Of a DNA stretch of 26,261 nucleotides, positions 22,037 to 26,261 are shown one piece after another. The stretch is from positions 1 to 26,261 of the IMG/VR virus record IMGVR_UViG_3300025671_000438; one strand, written 5' to 3'. Every line of letters starts with the position of its first letter. The stretch's first letter is position 1. This DNA is from a virus. The notes under the pieces are model-generated. The model saw only the letters and a program-made list of their open reading frames with translations, was not told the DNA's origin and searched no databases. The position numbers and the translations under genes were made by a program.

Positions 22037-22100
22037 ACAGTAGCGCGCGAACCGCATGGACCCTTAGGGGAATGCGTGTTCGTCGCAAGCGCTAAACTGT
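22037..22100. other. Long imperfect hairpin
   Basis: Nested complementary arms span 64 nt: ACAGT (22037-22041) with ACTGT (22096-22100), AGCG (22042-22045) with CGCT (22090-22093), CGAAC (22048-22052) with GTTCG (22078-22082), CGCAT (22053-22057) with ATGCG (22072-22076), and CCC with GGG around a short loop. Small bulges separate the blocks. It could act as RNA structure or as an origin-type DNA hairpin. Confidence 0.6.
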
Positions 22101-22133
22101 TGTGGTAACATTGGGTATTGCGTTAATTGCCGT

Positions 22134-22148
22134 AACAACCAAGCAACC
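22134..22148 (+). repeat. Direct repeat copy 1 (AACAACCAAGCAACC)
   Basis: This 15-nt sequence recurs exactly at 22346-22360, just over 200 bp downstream within the same non-coding region. Confidence 0.8.
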
Positions 22149-22330
22149 TAAACCCTTCTCCTTTATATAAAATCAGGCTGAAAAGGGTGTCAATAGCAGT
22201 TGAGAGATATCCCCGAAAAACGTACAAAAATACCAATCAAAGGTTGTAAGACAGCCAAAGATTCGCAAAAAGCCAAGACAATGAGACCCCGTAGAATCCA
22301 ACACAATGCGGCGGTTAAGGCAGTCAAATC

Positions 22331-22370
22331 AACCACAACAACCACAACAACCAAGCAACCCACAACAACC
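22331..22370 (+). repeat. A/C-rich tract with 9-nt repeats
   Basis: The stretch contains two tandem ACCACAACA units (22332-22340 and 22341-22349), followed by the second copy of the 15-nt direct repeat (22346-22360) and further ACAACAACC. As RNA it would be unstructured. The sequence TGTTGTGGT at 22098-22106 is the exact complement of the 9-nt unit. Confidence 0.75.
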
Positions 22371-22450
22371 CGCCCGCCGCAAACTCCCCTGCGCGCACTC
22401 CGTGACGCGCATGCCGCACTGCCGGATCAATATTACCATGACAATAGAAA

Positions 22451-22503
22451 TGCACCATTGGCCTCGCCCCTCCCTTCGGGAGTCCGGGGCGAGCCAAGGT
22501 GCA
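22451..22503. other. Long GC-rich hairpin (18 bp, two bulges)
   Basis: TGCACC (22451-22456) pairs with GGTGCA (22498-22503), and the helix continues through TTGG/CCAA and CTCGCCCC/GGGGCGAG with one bulged base between each block. An inner hairpin CTCCC-TTC-GGGAG caps it. Rightward there is no T-run; leftward the flanking bases read TTTCTATT, so a weak terminator for leftward transcripts is conceivable. It is among the strongest potential structures in the window. Confidence 0.75.
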
Positions 22504-22534
22504 ACTGAGCGAGACAGCCTAAAAACGTGATGCA

Positions 22535-22549
22535 ATACAACAATTGTAT
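22535..22549. promoter_or_regulatory. Dyad, possible operator
   Basis: ATACAA and TTGTAT are perfect inverted 6-bp arms around CAA. The dyad lies about 70 bp before the next gene, in its presumed leader. It differs from the 18758-18770 dyad, so a different binding protein would be expected. Confidence 0.4.
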
Positions 22550-22572
22550 GGACATGTGCGCAACCTTGTGCC

Positions 22573-22596
22573 AAACATCAAAACATCAAAACAGCA
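22573..22596 (+). repeat. Three tandem 8-bp repeats before the gene at 22619
   Basis: AAACATCA occurs twice in tandem and is followed by AAACAGCA (one mismatch). The tract lies directly before the ribosome site AAGGAA of the next gene and may act as an A-rich translation enhancer or a protein-binding leader. Confidence 0.65.
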
Positions 22597-22618
22597 CAGC
22601 AACAAGGAAACCCAAGAA

Positions 22619-22885
22619 ATGAAACCACAGACCATCAACGCAATCATGAGCCTGATCCCCCGTAGATTCCACCCAGTGCAGCGCGATTGGACCCTGCATT
22701 CGCGCGTTGTAACCGGCAATCCCCGCGTTGCTCGCATCTGGATACACCGCACCCCCAAGCAGATCGGCAATGCGTGGCGCATTGTTGTTCGCGATAGCGC
22801 TGGCAAGGCGGTTTACGGCAACTGGGGAAACTGGGAAGACGTGTTGGCGCGGGAGGAAGCATTGCTTGCCCGCCTGGGGGAGTAG
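22619..22885 (+). CDS. Small protein of unknown function
   Basis: The 88-residue product starts at ATG 22619 with AAGGAA about 11 nt upstream; a longer frame from TTG 22544 would run through the tandem repeats and is rejected. It is basic in the middle (RVVTGNPRVARIWIHRTPKQ), then has WRIVVRDSAGKAVYGNWGNWE and an acidic/Ala C-terminal helix. The compact alternating strand pattern suggests a small beta-rich nucleic-acid- or protein-binding domain. No family is recognised. It opens the last plus-strand gene cluster. Confidence 0.65.
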   Translation: MKPQTINAIMSLIPRRFHPVQRDWTLHSRVVTGNPRVARIWIHRTPKQIGNAWRIVVRDSAGKAVYGNWGNWEDVLAREEALLARLGE

Positions 22886-22890
22886 CGCGC

Positions 22891-23103
22891 ATGACCCTAG
22901 CAGAAGCTTTAAAGAGGGCTAAGGCAACCAGCCCTCACTCACACATCCACCACGACTCCTGGCCTGTAGATAATTACGTAGTCCCAGGCCCAGGCAACAC
23001 GGTTGTCATGGCAGACAGCAGCAAGCCAGTTTCGGCGGCCAGCATCGACGCCGCCCAAACCCCAAACTTCTATGTGCGCATGGCGGCAAGGAAGAAGTCA
23101 TGA
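22891..23103 (+). CDS. Small protein of unknown function
   Basis: The 70-residue product begins MTLAEALKRAKATSPHSHIHHDSW, with a short N-terminal helix and a His-rich patch (HSHIHH, residues 16-21), then NYVVPGPGNTVVMADSS and a basic end (MAARKKS). The His patch could bind metal, but nothing else supports that. GGAG lies about 9 nt before ATG. It overlaps the following gene in ATGA. No family is recognised. Confidence 0.58.
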   Translation: MTLAEALKRAKATSPHSHIHHDSWPVDNYVVPGPGNTVVMADSSKPVSAASIDAAQTPNFYVRMAARKKS

Positions 23104-23510
23104 GAATCAACAAAATCTCAGCGCACCCCTTCTGGTCAGGACAGCAAGACCTTTTGACCATCGGCGACATCGACGAAGTTGCTGTAGAATTCAGCAGAGA
23201 CGCAGCCACGGGAGTTACGCAGGTAAGCGTCTACGTAACCAACGCAGGTCACCCAGAGTTAGACTTCGAAAAGCATTGGCCAATCAGTCCAGAGCAGTTC
23301 GTTGAGATCGGCGAGCGGCTAAGGCATATGGGCAGCAAAAAGCGCAAGGCAACCGCGCCAGAATTCCAGCAGAAAGAGGCGTCCAACAGCCAGCGCGTCA
23401 GCCGCCTAGCTGCGGAGTTGGCGCGGCAGGTGGAAGAACAGGAAGCACGAAGAAGTCGCAAAGGCCCTAGGCGGCCAGTTGGAAGACCAAGAAAAGAAAA
23501 GAAGGATTAG
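23100..23510 (+). CDS. Small protein with C-terminal AT-hook-like motif
   Basis: The 136-residue product has an N-terminal alpha/beta part (residues 1-75) with LTIGDIDEVAVEFS, VSVYVTNAGHPELDF and PISPEQFVEIGERLRHM, then a charged helix (about 90-118) and a basic tail with RRPVGRPRKEKKD. The GRPRK core is the AT-hook signature for minor-groove DNA binding. A DNA-binding role for the tail is supported by motif; what the front domain does is unknown. The front domain resembles in layout the two proteins encoded just downstream. The start overlaps the previous stop (ATGA). Confidence 0.62.
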   Translation: MRINKISAHPFWSGQQDLLTIGDIDEVAVEFSRDAATGVTQVSVYVTNAGHPELDFEKHWPISPEQFVEIGERLRHMGSKKRKATAPEFQQKEASNSQRVSRLAAELARQVEEQEARRSRKGPRRPVGRPRKEKKD

Positions 23511-23514
23511 AGCA

Positions 23515-23742
23515 ATGAGCAAACAACCAACCGTGTACGGAAAAGGCCCTGACCTTCTATCGACTGTAGAGGTCACGGTAGGCGTAGACTATCCGGACGT
23601 TCGGATTGTTTTGAAAAGCACGCGGGACGGCAATGTGGCGTGCTTGTTGCACCCTACTGCCGCGCGGCTTATCGCTGGCCAGTTGAATGCGGTAGCACTG
23701 CAAGTTGAGATGGCAAATGAGAAGAAGGGGGTTAAGGGATGA
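23515..23742 (+). CDS. Small alpha/beta protein of unknown function
   Basis: The 75-residue product starts at ATG 23515 with AGGA about 9 nt upstream; a TTG-start frame 36 bp earlier overlaps the previous gene and is rejected. It shows strands (STVEVTVGVDYPDVRIVLKS and GNVACLLHP) followed by one long helix (AARLIAGQLNAVALQVEMANE). This strand-strand-Pro-helix layout is common in small phage and prophage proteins of unknown role. It overlaps the next gene in ATGA, and that neighbour has the same layout, which suggests an old duplication. Confidence 0.62.
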   Translation: MSKQPTVYGKGPDLLSTVEVTVGVDYPDVRIVLKSTRDGNVACLLHPTAARLIAGQLNAVALQVEMANEKKGVKG

Positions 23743-23957
23743 CGATAGAGAAGACATGGAACGCTGGCGAGGTTGTGAGTCTGGCGGTTGATTTGCAAGG
23801 CGAATCGGTCGCTATCATAGCCGACACCATCGACAGCGAAGGCGTCCTGGGGCCACTAGAATACCTGGAATTCCCGGCGAGCATGCTGCCAGGGTTGATT
23901 ACGCAGTTGTTGGATGCTCAAGCTGCGGGGGAGCCTAAAGAGAAGGAGGCGTTCTAA
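23739..23957 (+). CDS. Small alpha/beta protein, possible paralogue of the preceding gene
   Basis: The 72-residue product has strands (EVVSLAVDLQGESVAIIADT and LGPLEYLEFP) and then a helix (MLPGLITQLLDAQAAGE), ending acidic/basic (PKEKEAF). The layout matches the preceding 75-residue protein: a strand pair, a Pro, then one amphipathic helix. No catalytic residues stand out. The strong ribosome site of the next gene lies inside its last codons. It starts in an ATGA overlap. Confidence 0.62.
   Translation: MTIEKTWNAGEVVSLAVDLQGESVAIIADTIDSEGVLGPLEYLEFPASMLPGLITQLLDAQAAGEPKEKEAF
23943..23949 (+). promoter_or_regulatory. Strong ribosome binding site of the pentapeptide-repeat gene
   Basis: AAGGAGG ends 8 nt before ATG 23958 and is embedded in the last codons of the upstream gene. 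It is stronger than neighbouring sites and points to high expression of the pentapeptide-repeat protein. Confidence 0.7.
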
Positions 23958-24293
23958 ATGGAGATGACTCAGAAAGAGCTAACAGAAATTTTGGCTGACC
24001 ATAGCCTATGGCTCAAAGGGCACGGGGGAAAACTAGCGAACCTGATTGACTCGGACCTGTCTAAAGCGAACCTAGACGGCGCGAACCTGGTCAAAGCAAA
24101 CCTGGAAGGCGCTACCTTGACCGGTGCTGACTTGCGCGGTGCTAAGTTGGCCAATGCGAACCTGATCGGTGCCGACCTGACCAACGCGAACCTGGTAGGT
24201 GCTGACTTGACCGGCGCTAGACTAGCAGGCGCGTATCTGCACGGCGCGAAACTGGAAGGCGCGCTTGTGGGAGATGGAGTTGAACGCAAATGA
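23958..24293 (+). CDS. Pentapeptide-repeat protein
   Basis: The 111-residue product has a helical head (EMTQKELTEILADHSLWLKG), then from about residue 33 to 105 an unbroken series of A(N/D)LxG-type pentapeptides, about 14 units, predicting a short right-handed quadrilateral beta helix. Such proteins can mimic DNA and inhibit gyrase (MfpA and Qnr types), but many have no known function. The regular array gives a repetitive DNA sequence, with GCGAACCTG-like units. ATG follows the previous TAA directly and has a strong AAGGAGG site. The stop overlaps the next ATG. Confidence 0.85.
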   Translation: MEMTQKELTEILADHSLWLKGHGGKLANLIDSDLSKANLDGANLVKANLEGATLTGADLRGAKLANANLIGADLTNANLVGADLTGARLAGAYLHGAKLEGALVGDGVERK

Positions 24294-24306
24294 CAATTGA
24301 GGCAAA
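24287..24306 (+). repeat. 20-nt direct repeat at two gene starts, copy 1
   Basis: CAAATGACAATTGAGGCAAA spans the start codon (ATG 24290) of the methylase-like gene and recurs exactly at 24903-24922 over the start of the ThyX gene. Confidence 0.85.
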
Positions 24307-24916
24307 GGTGGCTGCGCTTTATGTAGAAAACGGCGGGTGCTATTTCGGCATCGATGGCGTTGAACCGTGGGATAAAGAGCGGGACGCTAGGCTTTACGGC
24401 GGCCCTTATCCTGTAGTTGCGCATCCACCTTGCAATCTTTGGACGCGGTTTGCTCATGTGAACTACGCTAGATGGGGTGGTGAACATAACCGCCCAGGGA
24501 ATGACGGCGGATGTTTCAGCCATGCTCTCAAAACGGTGCGGCAGTTCGGGGGCGTGTTAGAGCACCCAGCATTTTCGGACGCTTGGAAAGAGTATCACCT
24601 AAAGCGGCCCGAAGGCTTAGGCTGGATAAACGTCAAGGATGGAGAGTGGGTCTGTGAGGTTTGGCAATCGGCCTATGGCCACAAGGCTAGAAAAAGGACG
24701 TGGCTTTTGTACTGCGGCGGCGCACAGCCGCCAGAACTAGAATGGAGCCGCCCAGAAGGGACGCATCAGATAGGTTTTCACGATCAACGGGGCAAAGCCA
24801 GGAACAAGCCGACAGTCAGCGGCAAAGCGGCAAGCGCTACACCGATCAAGTTTCGGGATGCGCTGATATATATGGCAAGAAATTCAAACAAGGATGCAGG
24901 AACAAATGACAATTGA
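24290..24916 (+). CDS. DNA-methylase-like protein with PPC motif
   Basis: The 208-residue product has an N-terminal segment ending PYPVVAHPPCNLW (about residues 39-51) and a later FGGVLEHPAFSDAW block (about 85-98), a pair typical of a phage protein family sometimes annotated as cytosine-methylase-like. The PPC motif recalls the catalytic Pro-Cys of C5-cytosine methyltransferases, but a full set of SAM-binding motifs is not visible. It could modify bases, or be a diverged or inactive relative. It overlaps the pentapeptide-repeat gene (ATGA), and its stop lies inside the start of ThyX. Confidence 0.6.
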   Translation: MTIEAKVAALYVENGGCYFGIDGVEPWDKERDARLYGGPYPVVAHPPCNLWTRFAHVNYARWGGEHNRPGNDGGCFSHALKTVRQFGGVLEHPAFSDAWKEYHLKRPEGLGWINVKDGEWVCEVWQSAYGHKARKRTWLLYCGGAQPPELEWSRPEGTHQIGFHDQRGKARNKPTVSGKAASATPIKFRDALIYMARNSNKDAGTNDN

Positions 24917-24922
24917 GGCAAA
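24903..24922 (+). repeat. 20-nt direct repeat at two gene starts, copy 2
   Basis: This exact second copy of the 24287-24306 sequence gives the ThyX protein the same first residues (MTIEAKV) as the preceding protein. Confidence 0.85.
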
Positions 24923-25694
24923 AGTAGTGGCTCATAGCAGCCACCCAGGCAGTCCAGACCTGATAACTCTGCAATTGCGGTATCCTAGGCTTATTCACGC
25001 TGAGTTTATGACGCATAGGGTGTTTAGTCGTAATGCGAGCAGCAGCCGGGCGGTTCCGGTGAATAAGATGATCAAGGACGTTCTCGACGACCCTGCTATT
25101 CCGTCAGAATGGGGCAGTAATCAACCAGGAATGCAGGCTGGGGTAGAGGTCAAGGACGCCGGGCAAGCAAAGGAGATTTGGCTTGCTGCTAGAGATGCTG
25201 CGGTGAACTACGCAAAAGAAGCCGCTGGCGTTGGGCTTCATAAACAAATCGTAAACCGGCTTCTGGAGCCATTTTCGCACATTAGCGTCGTTTGCACGGC
25301 AACGGATTGGGACGGCTTCTTCACCCTTAGAGACCATCCAGACGCTGATCCGACCATCCGCGAGCTTGCCGTGGCAATGAAGGCGGCCATTGCCGCTTCA
25401 AAGCCTGTCGCTCTGCTGGAAGGCGAATGGCATGTCCCCTACGCTGATTTTGTTTTGCCTGTCTCTGGCACTGCTAGGGTAGATTGTTCTGCCGCCCGGT
25501 GCGCACGGGTTTCTTATTTGAATCATGATGGATCGGGGCCGTTGCCGATCAAGGATTTTCGGTTGAAGAATAGGTTGTTGGCGGATCGGCACATGAGCCC
25601 GTTCGAACATCAAGCGACGCCTAGGCCGGGGGAGCGGCACGCCAATCTGAACGGCTGGAAGTCTTATCGTAGTGTTTTGGAGGAAAGCAAATGA
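24906..25694 (+). CDS. thyX: Flavin-dependent thymidylate synthase (ThyX), variant motif
   Basis: The 262-residue product carries the ThyX signature region as MTHRVFSRNASSSRAVPV (residues 35-52). Compared with the canonical RHRxxSxNExSxR, the first Arg is Thr36 and the Glu is Ala44, while His37, Arg38, Ser41, Asn43, Ser46 and Arg48 remain. The C-terminal block SAARCARVSYLNHDG and HMSPFEHQATP is also typical. ThyX methylates dUMP to dTMP using methylene-tetrahydrofolate and FAD/NADPH. I chose ATG 24906 because of the shared start repeat; ATG 24894 is an in-frame alternative. It overlaps dCTP deaminase, forming a dTMP supply unit. Confidence 0.83.
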   Translation: MTIEAKVVAHSSHPGSPDLITLQLRYPRLIHAEFMTHRVFSRNASSSRAVPVNKMIKDVLDDPAIPSEWGSNQPGMQAGVEVKDAGQAKEIWLAARDAAVNYAKEAAGVGLHKQIVNRLLEPFSHISVVCTATDWDGFFTLRDHPDADPTIRELAVAMKAAIAASKPVALLEGEWHVPYADFVLPVSGTARVDCSAARCARVSYLNHDGSGPLPIKDFRLKNRLLADRHMSPFEHQATPRPGERHANLNGWKSYRSVLEESK

Positions 25695-26248
25695 CGCAGC
25701 TACTGACTGACAAGCAGATTCGGAGGCTCGCTCGCAAGGGAATGATCAAGCCGTTTCATGAAGAAGAATACGGTTTTGCGCCGCTTAGCGCTGGCGTGAC
25801 AAGCCTGGGCTATGATGCAAGGCTAGGTTATGAATTTAAGCAGTTTACGATCATGGGCGTGCAGACGATAGACCCAACAAATGTGAGCCATGAAGACTTT
25901 CACGAGGAAACACTCTATAACGATCTGTATTGCTTAGACCCTGGATCGTTCGTACTGGCTCACACAATCGAGTATTTCCGGATGCCTGAGAATGTAGGCG
26001 CTGTTTGTCATGGCAAATCGACCTATGCCCGCTGTGGCATTCACGTCAACGTCACTCCCCTAGAGCCTGGATGGGAAGGGCAAGTGACGCTGGAGATTTT
26101 CAATCAAAGTCCAAGGACCGTTCTTTTGCATCCAGGTCGCGGAATCTGTCAATTTCAGTTTTTTGCTGTTAACGAGCGTCCAGAGATCACTTACCGCGAT
26201 AAAGGTGGGAAATATCAGGGGCAAACGGGGGTGACGCATGGGCGGTAG
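25691..26248 (+). CDS. dcd: dCTP deaminase
   Basis: The 185-residue product matches the dCTP deaminase/dUTPase fold: a head with LTDKQIRRLARKGMIKPF, LGYDARLGYEF near 36-46, the GKSTYARCGI motif (about 107-116), then HVNVTPLEPGWEGQVTLEI with the catalytic Glu region, and a closing GRGICQFQFF. It converts dCTP to dUTP, feeding dUMP to ThyX next door. Whether it also hydrolyses dUTP, as bifunctional forms do, cannot be told by eye; no separate dUTPase is visible. It overlaps ThyX by ATGA and the next gene by about 11 bp. Confidence 0.87.
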   Translation: MTQLLTDKQIRRLARKGMIKPFHEEEYGFAPLSAGVTSLGYDARLGYEFKQFTIMGVQTIDPTNVSHEDFHEETLYNDLYCLDPGSFVLAHTIEYFRMPENVGAVCHGKSTYARCGIHVNVTPLEPGWEGQVTLEIFNQSPRTVLLHPGRGICQFQFFAVNERPEITYRDKGGKYQGQTGVTHGR

Positions 26249-26261
26249 TAGATACAAAGTG
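26238..26261 (+). CDS. Start of a further gene (partial, cut by the window edge)
   Basis: ATG 26238 begins an open frame reading MGGSRYKV to the right edge. It overlaps the end of the dCTP deaminase gene, as is usual in this operon, and has GGGGGTG about 4-5 nt upstream. Eight residues are too few for any functional call. Confidence 0.5.

Larger units (their letters stand above)
21892..22618. other. Long non-coding, structure-rich region; possible origin or regulatory RNA region
   Basis: No frame here looks like a gene on either strand. Hairpins are dense: 21984-22001, 22037-22100, 22242-22256 and 22451-22503. There is also a 15-nt direct repeat, an A/C-rich tract at 22331-22370, an AT-rich palindrome TTTATATAAA (22162-22171), a dyad at 22535-22549 and three 8-bp tandem repeats at 22573-22596. 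Together these could be a replication origin, packaging or regulatory region; its place beside the primase-helicase favours an origin, but that is inference. Confidence 0.6.

Noticed and set aside
22200-22508. 102-codon open frame in the non-coding block
   Set aside because: It starts at TTG with no ribosome site, the product is composed of CA-repeat-derived Thr/Pro runs, and the GC-rich hairpin runs through its end.
22306-22530. 74-codon open frame in the same block
   Set aside because: It has no ribosome site, low-complexity Gln/Pro content from the CAACAACC repeats, and it overlaps hairpins.
24030-24270. CRISPR-like or tandem DNA repeat
   Set aside because: The periodic DNA comes from codons of the pentapeptide repeat; there are no spacers or conserved repeat units of CRISPR type.
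23969-24523. 184-codon minus-strand frame opposite the pentapeptide-repeat gene
   Set aside because: Its apparent repeats are the complement of the pentapeptide repeats; there is no independent support.

Overview
The window is about 26 kb of a tailed double-stranded DNA bacteriophage, most likely short-tailed (podovirus-like). The evidence is an SU10-type major capsid protein followed by a gp4-like adaptor, a nozzle/DNA-stabilisation-type tail protein and a run of large internal (ejection) proteins, one of them with a cell-wall glucosaminidase domain. The genes are very tightly packed, with many ATGA, TAATG and TGATG overlaps. No portal, terminase, DNA polymerase, RNA polymerase or integrase is visible, so the genome continues on both sides. 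The host cannot be named; it is probably an aquatic or environmental Gram-negative bacterium, by likeness to marine and freshwater podoviruses. That host guess is inference.

Layout. (1) 1-14692, plus strand: end of a probable scaffold gene, major capsid protein, head-tail connection proteins, small virion proteins, nozzle, GNAT-like protein, three internal virion proteins, then collar-domain fibre, long tail fibre, glycine-rich tip and a small fibre-associated protein. (2) 14737-15914, plus strand: a small membrane protein, a chimeric endolysin remnant fused to a coiled coil, and a PD-(D/E)XK nuclease. (3) 18744-15911, minus strand: Cro-like repressor, Holliday-junction-resolvase-like nuclease, RecB/Cas4-like nuclease, ssDNA-binding-like protein, intact NlpC/P60-type endolysin, two-TM holin and a Rz-like membrane protein. 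This operon meets the plus-strand genes tail to tail at one shared CTAG. (4) 18745-18810: divergent control region with a 13-bp dyad operator between overlapping promoters. (5) 18811-21755, plus strand: small early genes, then a primase-helicase fusion. (6) 21756-22618: about 860 bp without a credible gene, holding a predicted three-way-junction RNA with its own intrinsic terminator, several long hairpins, short direct repeats and an A/C-rich tract. (7) 22619-26261, plus strand: small unknown proteins (one with a terminal AT-hook), a pentapeptide-repeat protein, a methylase-like protein, ThyX, dCTP deaminase and the start of another gene.

Working together: the right part copies DNA and supplies thymidylate (dCTP deaminase makes dUTP; ThyX methylates dUMP). 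The middle minus-strand operon supplies recombination functions and host lysis under a Cro-like regulator. The left part builds the particle. The most unusual points are the structured RNA region after the primase-helicase, the split and duplicated lysis functions with a truncated endolysin chimera, and a hairpin sitting exactly between a Shine-Dalgarno sequence and a GTG start after the capsid gene.
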